From: Struthio camelus
Lineage: Eukaryota > Chordata > Aves > Struthioniformes > Struthionidae
DNA: 64,000 nt
Direction: 5' to 3'
NCBI RefSeq assembly: GCF_040807025.1
Contig: NC_090952.1
Location: forward strand, 6,898,001-6,962,000
A model generated the notes under the pieces. That model was given only the letters and a program-made list of their open reading frames with translations. It was not told where the DNA came from and searched no databases. Below are positions 34,712 through 48,075 of the stretch, one piece after another. Numbering within the stretch: position 1 is the first letter of the stretch; each line of letters begins with the position of its first letter. Both the position numbers and the translations under genes were made by a program.

Positions 34712-37281
34712 GTACACAGAGACTATCCCTCATTCTTATGCATCCATTCGCCAGACACTGCTACTGTCAGAGGAGATGCGCAGTATTCATGTTCTCTATG
34801 CAACAGTAGTGCCAAGGCAACCATGACAGAGTTTGTGAGCATATTTGACACACAGAAACTACACTACATAAATACAAATTAATAGGCTAATTTGACAGAA
34901 ACCTGCAATTTTAGGCAACAAGAGATTAGGAATTCATTTGTAATAGAAGCAGGGAAAAGCAGCTATTCTTACTTGCATAACAGTTTGCTAAACAGCTAGA
35001 ATCTAAAGAGTCCAGCTCTTATTGTCATAACTATTAGGGATATAGGTAAGATATCGCCCATTTTATTCCTCCTTGGAATCGTACAAAATGGTGGCCAGAA
35101 AAGATCCAAAGCACTGACGACATTTCAGCTGTAAGCCAGAAAAATGAAAACTCAGCATTCAAAGAGCAATCTAATGAGCTATCTGTGTATATTAAAACTT
35201 TATTACCACTACTTCCAGAGGCCACATTCTTCCCCAGTGAGTGAGACTTCAGCACATGTTTTAAGGAGTCTTTTACGGCCTTTGATTTTCAAGTCAGGAA
35301 TTTTTTGATATTGTTTTCACAGGTAGCACAAACACTTATTATGTGCAGGTACCTTTAGGCTATAGGATTTGGTGCCAAATCTTTAAGCCTATTATAGACA
35401 TATATGTAGCCAAGATAAGAAATTTTCAAGTGCCTGCTTAGATCCATTGCTAATTTGGACAGCACTTCACTATCCGCTCAACTTAAGCGCACATTGAAGA
35501 GCTGTTCTGAATAAAGACACTGAGTAGGGGCCCAGGTATCTTAGCTGTGTTCATACAAAGACTAGAAGGATTCCGGATAAAGCATATCCTAAAAATCACT
35601 GCATTGGAGAGCACGCTTATGAAGCATAGCTCTGCAGTCTGCAAGTATAACAACTGTTGAATTCAACCCTCCTAATACAACAGGCTTTCAATAGTTCTGC
35701 TACAGCTGGAGGATAAAGGAAGATTTGGCGATTCTGAATAAAGCATCTCAAACTTTAGCAACCAGACTTATTGCCCCCCAGGTAGATTTAAGTAAGAGAT
35801 CTTTCTTTTTAGAATGTTAAAAACTTTTGTTCTTTCTGAATATATCCAGTTCTCTAAAATATTCTCCTTCATGACCTCCTCTTCTTCTGCATTCAGTCTG
35901 TGCAAGAACATGGAACAGAAAGGGACCAACTGAGGCAGGAAAGCATAACAATGCATAGGCGTGCAATGACATTTTTGGATCAGCACTGGATTTTTATAAA
36001 TAATTATTTCTAAATATTTTACTGCAGTGATGTTCAGTCTCAGATCTAAGAAGTGCATAGATTACAGCCCACAAATTTAAAGTGCCCTCTGAAAGATAAT
36101 GAAGAAAAACAAGTCTATCATCGATGGACGTAAATTTATTATACAGTAGCTCCATTGGGAAATTCTTGGAGAATTGCAATTGTAAAAGATTGAAAACCCC
36201 TGCTTTAACGTTTAGAACACAAACATGCCTGGAGTAACCAGTAATACTGCCAAAAATCAGCAGTTAGTTTCTTCTTATATGCTGTTGCTTTTCTCTTAAA
36301 GCTCTCTAATTTCTGACTAGTAAACTACCTTCAGACAGAACGTAGACAAAACCCGTAATAATCCAGCTACATTTCTACAGGACTCATCACTGACAAAGCT
36401 AAATGTTTTTTAGCGGTTTTTTTTACTACCTGTAAGGTAGTAAAATAATAAACATGTTGGAAAATAATGAAGAGATTTTTAATATAAAGCAATGCTACAT
36501 CTTTCTATACGGTATTGTATTCAGCATACCTTAAAGGATATAACATAAACTGTAAAAATGAGAACATAGGTAATTAATGGTCAGGAAAAAAAGAGGGGGG
36601 CTCTTGTGCTTATTCACACTTTCACATATGAAAGGAGAGTACAGATACTTGAACTGAAAGTAGAATGCAGACAGACAGGAGTCAATACCTTTTTATACGC
36701 ATAATTAACCTAGGAAATTCACTGTCATTTAGTAGCACTGATATATCTATATATACACATGCTATATATATTTCATATATTATTACATATATATAGGTCT
36801 AATGTCTAGTAACAAAAAATTTCAAAAATGTTTAAACACACAATGAAAATATACATACACAAATTATTCATAATGTAAGCATAGAAGAAAATAAACTCTC
36901 ATTATTTGGGTCTCAGTTAAACTCTTACAGGAACGAAGAAGAAACTTTCAAAATTATTCCGTAATTGCATCTTCCTTAAAGCATGATACATGCCACTGTC
37001 AAAGCTTAGATGAGGAACTAGACAGACCTTGAGTCTAAAAGAGTAAGAGGATTCCTATGTTCCTAAATACAACACAGCAAGCTCAATTTAGACCCGGTCT
37101 GAGAAAACAAAATAGTTTTCTATTGGTTTTGATGCAGAAAATGAATAACTAAAGTAATTAGAGTAACTAAAAAATTTTCACTGCATAAATCCAGTATTTT
37201 TTCTATATTTTCATTGCTACTGTTATTGCAACACGTTGACTACTACTTTAAATTAATCAAACATCCTTTATAACTTTGCAG
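34712..37281 (+). other. Intron 2 of CDX4 copy 2 (2.6 kb)
   Basis: GT-AG intron (acceptor TATAACTTTGCAG) at the same homeodomain position as in copy 1. Very AT-rich, with an ATATAT-rich stretch near 36745-36795 and an 11-bp perfect stem with a 3-nt loop at 36421-36445. Nothing coding seen. Confidence 0.8.
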
Positions 37282-37488
37282 GTGAAAATTTGGTTCCAAA
37301 ATCGCCGAGCCAAGGAGAGAAAAATGATCAAGAAGAAAATCTCTCAGTTTGATGGCAGTGGCGGCTCAGTTCAGAGTGACTCTGGTTCACTCAGCCCAAA
37401 TGAAATATCTAGTTCTCTGTTCCCACCACCACACAGAATAAATGCATTACAGCCTATTGACGTTCATCAAGTCATAGTCTCAGAATGA
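37282..37488 (+). CDS. CDX4 (copy 2), exon 3 of 3
   Basis: Completes the homeodomain with VKIWFQNRRAKERKMIKKK (Gln50, Asn51 intact) followed by SQFDGSGGSVQSDSGSLSP and a C-terminus ending QPIDVHQVIVSE, then TGA at 37486-37488. The ERKMIKKKISQF run and the terminal QVIVSE are diagnostic of CDX4 as I know it from mammals, which separates it from CDX1 and CDX2. The exon is 68 codons plus stop, against 84 plus stop in copy 1. This copy is therefore the one that best keeps the ancestral CDX4 structure. It is next to CHIC1, as in mammals. Confidence 0.94.
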   Translation: MKIWFQNRRAKERKMIKKKISQFDGSGGSVQSDSGSLSPNEISSSLFPPPHRINALQPIDVHQVIVSE

Positions 37489-37802
37489 CCAGAAAGAAAA
37501 AGAAAGGAGGGACAAAAATATAATTTTTTCCCCCTCTTGAAAATTCAACTTTGCAAAGGACTATTCTCATTCAACTGTCTTCAGAGTGCTGATTTCTACG
37601 TACAGGATCTGGGTTTATTATCAAAATATTTTAATTATTACAAAAATCTTAGGGAACTCTTGCTGCTAAGATTCATCACTCAAAGTCTTTGAGCGGGAGG
37701 TAGTTTGCTTCAGATACTGACACAAAGAATGACACAACTGAAGATCCAAGTAAATGTAGTTCTAGTCTGATTATATATATGCAGAAAATTGTCAGTGAAC
37801 TG

Positions 37803-37808
37803 ATTAAA
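37803..37808 (+). terminator. Possible poly(A) signal for CDX4 copy 2
   Basis: ATTAAA hexamer 315 bases after the stop, with a GT-rich stretch (GCTGGGTGTATTTGCTTCC) starting about 30 bases downstream. Plausible but not canonical AATAAA. Confidence 0.35.
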
Positions 37809-40800
37809 ATAGAGTACTATTTCAGAAAATACTAGATGCTGGGTGTATTTGCTTCCTTACTTTTTATATAACTAAACTGTAGCTGTTTATAAATATTCAC
37901 ATTTAGGGTGTCGAAAAGAATGCCATGCTTTAAAAACAACAAAAACACATTTTAATTACTTCACAAAACATAATATAATGTTGCAACACCAACATGTTGC
38001 ATTTAATTAACTAAAGCACATCTTCTTTGCCCTATGTAATTTTACTGAGCGTGTCAATCTTCTAAGCAATAATTACAGTTACATAATATCATACCAAACC
38101 TGCCAAGATTTGTTCAATTTTAAGAAATGCAGCAACCTGCCATATATATCAGTAAATATCAAATGGCTTGAAAGATGTAAATATTACTGCAGTCTTCAAC
38201 AAATGCATATATTATTGCTCAAAAATGAGAGGAGAAACATGAGAACAGAACTGTTAGAACTATCAAACCACCAAAAAGAAAAAAAAAAAACAGAAAGAAA
38301 AAAAGTGTAAAAGTGCTTAATTGTGTCTAAACTTTTAAGTCAAAGAGTAGTCCTAGGCCACTAATTTTATACGTAATGCTTACTCTGGTCTAGAGGCAAA
38401 AAATATCCCCAAACAGTTGGCACTACATTTCAAAGCCATTATCAAGCAGCTTAGTACTCACAAGCAGTCACAGCAACACTGTAATTAAAGAAGCAACCTC
38501 TCCATGTGCACACCTGAAAGAGTGCAAATTAGGGGTAAGTGTGCCCACAGTGCGGTCAGCTTTTATTATTGGTCCATGCAGGCAGGTGAGAAGGTAGCAA
38601 TGGTATCTAGAAGACAACTGGTGAGAGTAAAGAAGGTATGAGGAAAATCCAAAGTGCTAAAAAAACCTACAGTAGTCCTATTCACAGTAATTCCATAATA
38701 GGGGCTTTTCTATAGCACAGAAGTGTTCTGTTGGAAAATGTTTATTTTATTGAAAAGGTGCTCAGAAGCAAAGGTAAGAAAAAGGGAAAACAGAAACAAA
38801 CAAACAGAAAATACTGTTATCTACCATCTGAATAGTCATGCATCACTCCTTATTTCAATAAGGTCGAATTCTTGGTCTCAGAAACGGCACTTCAAATTAA
38901 ATTCTGCTTTTCTTAGTGTCACCTAGTGCTGACAATGTACTGAGAAGCATGGACAGAACTTGCCAAAACATTCGTTTTCCAAATTCAACAAATTAGATAA
39001 CCCTTAAATTCAAAGATTGCCTCACTGTTTCCCAGTTATTTAAAAATAACTCTAATAGAGTTATTTTATCAGAGTAACTCATTAAAGTAATTCTATTAAA
39101 AACTGCTAGATTAAATTGTAGACATAAATGTCTCAGACTAAATTAGAAAGAAAATCTGTAACACAAGGTAAGATCTTACTGACTGTAAGCATTTTATGGA
39201 CAATTCTCCAGCACGTTTCCAATACTCTTCTATTGATATGGATAAAATAGATGTGCATATCCTAATGTAAACATACTGCAAATAGAAAATCTTATGTATA
39301 TACATATGTAACACTCAATCCTCATGAGAAACTGAGATCACATCTGGATGGCTTTAATGAATTAAGGATCTTCTAAAGCTACTTACTGATATTATAATGC
39401 ATGCGTTTGGACGTTTTAGAAGACAAGCAGCATTTTACAGAACATGCACGCTTAAACATATCTACTTCTGTTTATATCATTAGAAGTGTATCTGTCAGCA
39501 AAAAGTCAGACACACACACGCTGCTCTGCTTGTTTAAAAAAAGACATATCTGTTCTATAATAGGTTGAGGAGGTTTCCTCAGTTCCACCAGCCTCTCCAC
39601 CTCTGTTGTCCTTTTATACATGAATGATGCAGAGGAAAGAAAATTCTTCTTCAAAGAGGACACATGAAGAAAAAAGCAATAATGCTTTACACACACAAGG
39701 AGGAAGGGAGCAGGACCTTTACATTGCTACCTAATTCCCACACCATCAGAAGGTTCACCCTCATAGAAGAGCAGGCAACAACTTTTGTGAAGGTATCAGT
39801 GACAGAGAACTAGAGAGTGAGAGAAAACTGTTTTCTCTAGGTTCTAGACTTTTTCTGTGTTCAGCTAGTTTTCAAATCCACAAGGAAGAACAGCAAGAAA
39901 ACAGCTATAAACATAGCAGCCGTTCACTATATTTGTATGCCAGAAATGCATGGCTTAAGTTAAAACTGCTTTCATTCTAATTTATTTCAATTTTTGAAAT
40001 AAAAGACTAACAAAGCTATTTATCAGGTTGAAATTCAACATATTCAAAATTATCAACCTGCAGTTTGTAAACACTACAGGTTCTCTGAACTGCCAGGCAG
40101 CCAAAGAGCACCATGTTGTTCTGAGAAAGCGGGCAAAAGAGCTGCTGATACCATAGTCTGAACTTCAGAACAACCACTGTTCATAAAGGAAACATTTTAA
40201 AATGGGACTTCTATTTTAGATGCCACATGAGAGCTTGTGAATGGGACTCAGGGCATCTCCTTTAAGGCATTTAAAATTAATCTAGTTTAAAAAAACCTGT
40301 GTTCCTTTCCTCTTTCACAATCACCACCCTGAAATTTTTCTGCCAGATCTACTTTAAATCGCTTCAAAGCATACATTAATAAATATTTTTGGCAGACAGT
40401 CTCTTTCTTGCACTAGATAAAGATCATTAAGCCTAAAACTGTATCAGAAAATCTCTTCCGGCTACAGCTCAGTCAAATAACTTATTTCCCTTATCTTGTA
40501 CTGTGCATAACTATTTCCATCTAGACCACAGCGTCCCTTTAAATCTAAGAATAATGGCATATCTGTTTCTCAAAATGACATGGGAAAAAAATAATTAAAA
40601 CATTTTAAGCTAACCTGGATCATTTTGAGTAAACTGATGTAGATAGCAATTAAATATGCAAGCATATTACCAGATCAGGAGCCTGGTAATCCATACAGAG
40701 GTGAAATGGCAAGCAGGTGAAAGAAGAAAATTCTTATTCTCTCTCAGATGGGGTTGGGACATTGTATCTGACCACAGCCTAAGCCATTTTTTTGCCAGAT

Positions 40801-43481
40801 AATTTGATCCCAAATCAAAATACAATTCAGAACTACATGCTGGTACATTTTAATGGCCCGTTAAAGACTAATAATTCAGGACAGGACTGCCTGACAGGAG
40901 TCCCTCCTTTATCCACATTCTGCAAAGATAAGCATGGGAACACAGGGATCAGGACATGCGGCTGGGTGGAGGCAACATTAAGAAGTCCCTATACTGCTAT
41001 TACTTTTCTAGGGAGCTATTTAAAGCTCTGGTTTGACTCTTCCATATTGCATATGTAGAGGAAAACCTTCAGAAGACATGATCTAACCTCCTATTTTTAA
41101 TTTGTGCATTTATGTGGCTGAAAAGAAACACTGAAGGCTATAAATAACATTTTCCAGTATTTATCTTTCCTCCTTTGAAGATTTCTCCAGGGACTTTAAT
41201 TAGATGCTCCCTTAGCACCATAAGGCAATTAAAATAATAATAAATCAAACACGATCCTTCTCACCCAGTGGGTATTTTCCCCAAGCTCGCTGTGTTTCCT
41301 GTCTTTTTCACTTCATGTAAACAGAAAACCATCAAACTGCAAATCGCAATGTTTAAATTCAGCTGTTTGATTGGTTATTATGAGCTTGCAAAGTAGTGAG
41401 CCACTTTAACACCATGCTGATATCAAAAGAAAATTCTGCAATGCACAACTGTCTAATTCTAACAGCCAGCAAATCCCTTCTGACATTTCTTTGAGTCATC
41501 TTTATTCTTATGAGAACACTGTAGAGCTGCCAAAGCTTTGGGAACAACTGCCTTTCACAGTCCCACTATCTAAAAATACTTAATCAAGAAGTAAGATTTT
41601 TCCACACACTGTTCATGCTGAGACTCAATGTAGCACCACAGTGATTTGGTTTCATTAATTAACTTCTAAATATTGATCTGTGGGAGAAAAGGAAAGAGAG
41701 TAATTACAGTAGCGTAGACTAGAAATTAGAAAGGACTCTATTATTAGATATTTTTGAAATGGTAATTTCTGGAGAAGAGAGCAGAATTTAAGCCCCGATT
41801 TGACTGCTAGTAGTAGCAATATAGGCCAAATCAAAACCCTAGGTTAGAAAGCTTGTGAATCTCTTGAGACAAAGATTAATTTTGAAAATTGGATCTAATT
41901 CCACGTTAGACGTTTTCAGTACAAGAAGCACACATCTGTATATTCTTGCACAACGCAAATCTTCCCAGACATTTAAAAATACGTGTATCATAACACTAAT
42001 CTCATTAAACCTCTCATATCGTCCTTAGCTTACCTTAATTCAACAAACGAACATGTCCGAATTTGCCTAACGAGTTACCCATACCTATTTCTAAACAAAG
42101 ACCTTGAATTTGCAGTGAAACATCAGATACTCCTAGACGGGGGAAAAAATCCTGCTAAATGCAAAAACCAAACCCACAAAAATTAACAGTATCTCTCTCT
42201 TGCAATAAATTCCACAATGTTATAGAGGATCACCTGTACATTGGCTACAGTTTCCATTCTGAAGTCACGCTTTTTGTTATCAAAGAGGAAACTAGTAGGC
42301 AATGCTAACATTTTGGGGGTTATTTCTAAAAAGATCAACGTAAGCCTCAGGTATAACCAAACAATCTGTGATTACATGGTAACTAACACTGTTGACAGAC
42401 ATTATTTTAAAAAGAAAATAACATTTACATTGAAGTCTAGATTTTGCTTATTCCATGTGCCCTAATCCCTGAAGATTCTATTGAAATTATTTGTAGCATA
42501 TGTCATCATTCATTTTGGGTAAAGATTCTATAATTTGAGAATGAAAAACACTATCACAGGCGAATGGCTGAACAGAAGGCTGACCGCTAGATGATCAAGT
42601 TGTGAATATGGATCCAAAATCCATATTTGCTGTTGATTCTCTTGCACAATTAAAAATGTTTGAAATGTCTGTCAACTCCTATTAACTTAATACTTTGATC
42701 CATTAACTGAAACTCCCTAGGGCCTTATAACCTCCGTAGAGTCCCAAATATCACAAGTGGAGCAAATAAAATGAAAAATCTAAAATCAGTTAAAACTTAA
42801 AGCATTGCCTATGGGTAAAACATTGCCTCATATAGAGACAGGATATAGAAGAGCAAACCAGTAGAAATCTCAACATTTCACATAGTTGTTCTCTACAGGC
42901 CCCAAGATTCTTCTCTGAAACCCTTATCATTTCTGCTCTTCAGGTAGCAAGTGCAGCTTTCACCAAATGAGACACATTTCTGCTTCAAGACATCGGCAAA
43001 AACATGCAGGATTTCAGAAGCATGCATTCAACGTACCGCCATCTGGTAGCTGCAGCTCTGAAAGCCAAACACTGTAGCACCCAACAAAGTTGGTTACAGT
43101 AACTAAAATAACACCAACTGCAATTGCTCCATCTTAACATGTGGCTGAAGTAAGATGGAACAAGAACATAATGTGGATGAGAAGGACCAAAACAAACGCC
43201 TCACAAAACACACTTGAGTTTTCAGTGTTTGTCACAATTCCAGTCTGAATGAGAATGATGCAGACACGCAGGAGCCCCCAATTTCATTATATATCAGAGG
43301 GCATTAATGGGAAGAGTCCAGCTGCTTAAGGTTTCTCCCCTTTCTCCCCACTAAATCTGCATCTATTTTTCATGGAGTAACTTCAAACAGTGTCATTTCT
43401 AGACCTAGGAAACAGCTCATATTAGTGGGAAAATACTTCTGCAGTATTTTGCAACTCCTTTATGAAAACGTCTTTAGTCAT

Positions 43482-44200
43482 TCTGATCACAGAATCACAG
43501 AATGGTTGAGGTTGGAAGGGACCTTTAGAGATGATCTAGTCCAACCCTCTTGCTCAGGCAGGGTCACCTAGAACACATTGCCCATGAATGTGTCCAGATG
43601 GCTTTTGAACATCTCCAAGGATGGAGACTCCACAACCTCTCTGGGCAACCCATTCCAGTGCTCAGTCATCCTCACAGTGAAGAAGTTTTTCCTCATGTTC
43701 AAGCAGAACTTCCTGTGTTTCAGGTTGTGCCTGCTGCCCCTCCTCTTGTCACTGGGTACCACCGACAAGAGTTTGGCTCTGTTCTCTTTACATCCACCCT
43801 CCCTTTAGATATTTATAGGCACAGGTTAAGATCCCCCCCCCTCAGTTTTCTCTTCTCCAAGCTAAATAGTCCCAAGCTCTCTCAGCCTTTTCTCATAGGA
43901 GAGATGCTCCAGTCCCTTAATCATCTTAGTGGCCCTTCACTGGACTTGCTCCAACAGCTCCATGTCTCTCTTGTACTGCGGAGCCCAGAATTGGACACAG
44001 TACTCCAGGTGGGGCCTCACGAGGGCTGAGTAGAGGGGAAGAATCACCTCCCTCTACCTGCTGGCAATGCTCTTCCTAATGCAGCCCAGGATACCATTTG
44101 CCTTCTTTGACATAAGGGCATGCTGCTGGCTCATGGTCAACCTGTTGTTCACCAGGATCCCCAGGTCCTTCTCTGAAGAGCTGCTTTCCATCTGATTTTA
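43482..44200 (-). mobile_element. CR1 LINE, 5'-truncated 3' end
   Basis: On the minus strand the sequence encodes the C-terminal end of CR1 ORF2: ESSSEKDLGILVNNRLTMSQ near 44140-44190, then a segment around [15 protein letters not shown], and finally TEHWNGLPREVVESPSLEMF at 43568-43768. The 3' end carries the CR1 tail, seen on the + strand as GATCACAGAATCACAGAATGG near 43485. The frame is interrupted, so it is a dead copy. The tail and wording are typical of bird CR1 subfamilies, which is the best lineage clue in this window. Confidence 0.92.
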
Positions 44201-47200
44201 GATCTGGGCAGAGCTGCACAGTATTGCAGAATAAGTTCATCAACTCAAGTATTACTTTATCAATTCAGAAGTTTGGGGTCAGCCTTTCACCACCTGAAAA
44301 CTCAAAATTCCTGTGACTTGCATCAGCAAAATTCACAGAATCTATATGCTTCTGTGCCAAGGTTCAAAACTGACAATCAAAAAAAAAAGGTAAACCTCTG
44401 CAAAGTGATATGAGCTATCACGTCGTTAAAACCTATTTTTAAAGGTTGCTGGAAAAAATGCTATGAGTTTCTAATGACAAGGTCACAAAAACATACTTGC
44501 AGTCATTTTCTATGAATCAAAATTCAGCATGTAAGAGAACCAAGCTTTGTTATCAACACAACAACTTACATCAATATCAACACTCTCTGATAATGGGACA
44601 CTATCCTACATTATCCAGTTTGGCTTTTAAAGCCTCTGCCTGTTTGGCATTTTCACTTGGACAGAGTCCCTGATCTCAGTCCTCTTGACGTCTAGTTCAT
44701 CATCCACACAGAACACACAACACACAGCTCAATCCCATCTGGAAATCCTATCCAGGCCCTCATACTACCAAAGGACGGCTAGAGCAGGGCTAAACTGCCG
44801 TTGCTGTATTTAATGCATTTGCAGACTACTTTCAAGTTTTGTCTTCATGCAGCTCTGTATGCATTCCACTACAGTGTTACTGCCAATGGGAAATTCTTCA
44901 AATATAACATGAATTCCATGCTTGGATAGGACAATTTATTGCACCTTCCTCTATCTGTAGAGCATAAAGTGCAAAAATCAGTTAGGAAATCAGCTGATAG
45001 CCCAGCACATGCAGACTAGCCAAGAAAACAGCTTAGCTGGAACACGTTTGAAAGTAGTACTGAAAAAAAGTGGTGGTTCACCAAAACACTATGAAGCTTA
45101 AACACAGATGATCTGATATTATCACATTATCTTGCTCCTGTGTCAAGTTAATCTTGATTCCGACCTAGGTAATTCTCCAAAATAGCTCATACATTACATA
45201 AATGGAAAGAAACAATACTTACAAAAACTGCTCTTTTTACATCAAGCAACGAGGCTTATATCACACAATGGGGACTACATCAATGTAAATCATTTGTATT
45301 GAAAACCACCTCATTACTGATCACCACATTCTACCACTTGATCTCTTCTACAAGTCTATTTCAGTGCCTCCAGAACTTTTCACATTAAGGACTAAAGAAA
45401 CAAGTTAACCAGGTAAAAAAAAAAAAAAAAAAATCTCCCAGCAATCCGCACTCCACATTCTCAAAAAAATAATAATTTCAATCTCAGCTTGCACTAAGTG
45501 ACTGGAACAGGGGTATCTTACGTGTGAGATACAATAATGATTATTCTGCTCACTGTTTTTGGAAAAGAACATTTCTACTGTATCAAAACCAGACATTTCT
45601 ATCTCCATGGGGTTCTGAAATTCTGAATCTCCATCTTTTCCCCTGCTCCTGGGGACAATGTTGATCAAGAAACATGATGGTTCATCCATCGGACTTGAAA
45701 GATGCTCTCCAAACTTAAAGAGTATACTCCTATTATCCAACAAGGTCTTCCCTTGCGGAAGCACACAAGTCTGAAATGAGTGAACTATGACAGCCTTCAT
45801 TTAACATGTGATCTATTATTGTACGTTCTTCCTTCTGAAGAGTGATTGCGTGATGGAGATTTGTATGGAAGAAAGTGAAAAAAATACGCTGGAAGAAGAC
45901 TCGGTATCTCTTGGGCCCACATTAGCATTCACTTTCCGTGTTCTCTCAATAATGCTTTTATTTAATACTAAGCTTTGTTTTAATTTTAATTCCTACCTTT
46001 TCTGCACAGTCTTTTCATGTTTCATGCTGTATACAAGAATACTTCTTCTTCTGAATAAGAAAGTTATTTGGGTGGACAAACATTGCCAGGGACCATCATC
46101 TGTCCACAAACCATTCACTTATTATGACAGAATTGTTTCATCTATGAAACGTCATCCTAAAAAAACTATGAAAATGAGGCATCTAAATATTTTTTCCTGT
46201 AAGGACACAATGCTTGATAATCCCACTGAAAACATGCTCTACAGTATTGTCTGAAACTTAATACTAAGCAGGCATCCTCCCAATGCATATACGGATTACG
46301 AAAGATGTCTTTCTAAACTCATCCACTTTTTTATCCAGACAGTTATAATTCCTGCTTGTAAGGGAAGCTACTGGTACCCCCAAAAAGGGGGAGAATCTTC
46401 TGAAATTTCAACTTAACTTTGACTTTAATCTATTAATTACGAAGCGCAAGTAGTTAAATAACACAAAGCTAGTATAGCAGGATATCTTTTTCAATTAAGG
46501 AGACTTTTTAGTTACCTAATACCTCAGATGCTCATAATAAAGAGGTCACACAGTATATTATGCCAAGACTCCACACCTCCTCATTTTAGGCTTCGATTCA
46601 GCCAAGTATTTTATCACCTGCTTAAGTGCCTAACTGAATCCATGCCTTAATTCCACCAGATGCTCACTTTTGTCTATTTACATGTACATAATATCAACTT
46701 TGTATTAAAATAGAACACAAATTGCATTAAAATTGGTGCTTTTCCGTTAAACACACATGATACTGCTGCTATAACTCTCACTGGTCTCCACACACCTTTT
46801 CTTACCACTTGCATCTGTCATTGTGTCCTGCCTAATATTAAAGTCTAAATGCTTGAAGACAAGTACATGGTTTCTTTATTTCACTGAAAGTACTTGTCTC
46901 TCCAGCACTGCTCGTCTCTTGCGTTGTTTCATTCCTCTAAGTTTCTTAACAGTTTTTTGCTTTTTAACAAAACTGAATGCACGCAAGACCGAGACAGGAA
47001 CCAGGTTTTGTTTCGCAGCCTCCAAGCGGGGGTGCTAAGCCCTCTAAAAAAACTAGCACAAACATTCTTAAAGGGTTTGATCCATATCCTAAGTCAATGC
47101 AGAAATACTCACCTAAGCGAAAGCTGAATCGTGCCAGTGGGGTGCAGTTTAGTGACCATGTGAAACTTGAGACTACAACTCTTACATAGTTTCCTCTTCT

Positions 47201-48033
47201 GCTCTCATTTATTCATATTATCAGGCTTCAGACTGCTCCTTAGCTACCTGAGGTATTAGTCTGGTCCCATTATTTACCTTTCTCTCTATTGTACCTTAGT
47301 ATTACGTAGAACAATACGCATAAACTTCTCAGACAGGGGGAAAGAGGGTTAACCCCCTTACCCTCCCTAGCTCTGTTCAGCATGGAGGCAGTTGTGCCAT
47401 GTGACAGTGGAACATCTCAGTGACAAACTTTGTCACCCTTCTTTCCCAATCATTTATGATTACGTTGAACAGCACTTATGGCTGTTGGACTTCATTTTGG
47501 ACGACATGGGACTTTTGTCTGGTTATTAAGCTATCAGACATCCATCATCTCAGAACAGCTTAGTTTCGGCAGTGAGATATCCTATGGAAAATTATTATGA
47601 AAGCCAAGTACGTTATATCAATGGAATCACCATCATTTTCACGTCGATCTCGTACAAGCCCAAACACACAAAGAACAACTACACACGCTTTAGCACATAT
47701 GGCCAGTACCTCTCAATTTATAAGCTTACAGAGAAGCCGTTACAAGTCAGAATCAACATGGCTCTTTGAAAGCAAAGTAACCTTTGCTACTGATGTACTC
47801 ACAACTCCATTAAAGGAAGTATTGCAAAGCCACAGCAGATGAAATGATAGTGATGGTTAAGAAGCACAGAAACTGACAGTTTGCTAAACACAGAAAAAGA
47901 TACCAAGTATCTTTACAAACAAAGCTTCGTCCAATTATTTAAGAAACCCTAACTTGTAGCCCTCTATTGAAATTATTCCTTTGAGTAAGGAAGCACTTGT
48001 GAAAACTCTGCTTTCGTCAGTTTAAAATAATCT

Positions 48034-48075
48034 AAGAAACAGAAACACCACTGCAAGAAATAGAAACACTACTGC
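48034..48075. repeat. 21-bp imperfect tandem duplication
   Basis: AAGAAACAGAAACACCACTGC is followed directly by AAGAAATAGAAACACTACTGC (two differences). Confidence 0.75.

Noticed and set aside
43550..44029. 159-codon + strand open frame
   Set aside because: It is the antisense of CR1 ORF2; the real coding strand of this element is minus.
45405..46254. Two adjacent open frames of 131 and 148 codons on opposite strands
   Set aside because: No recognisable domain or homology, and AT-rich low-information composition. The minus frame runs into an A-tract. Likely chance.
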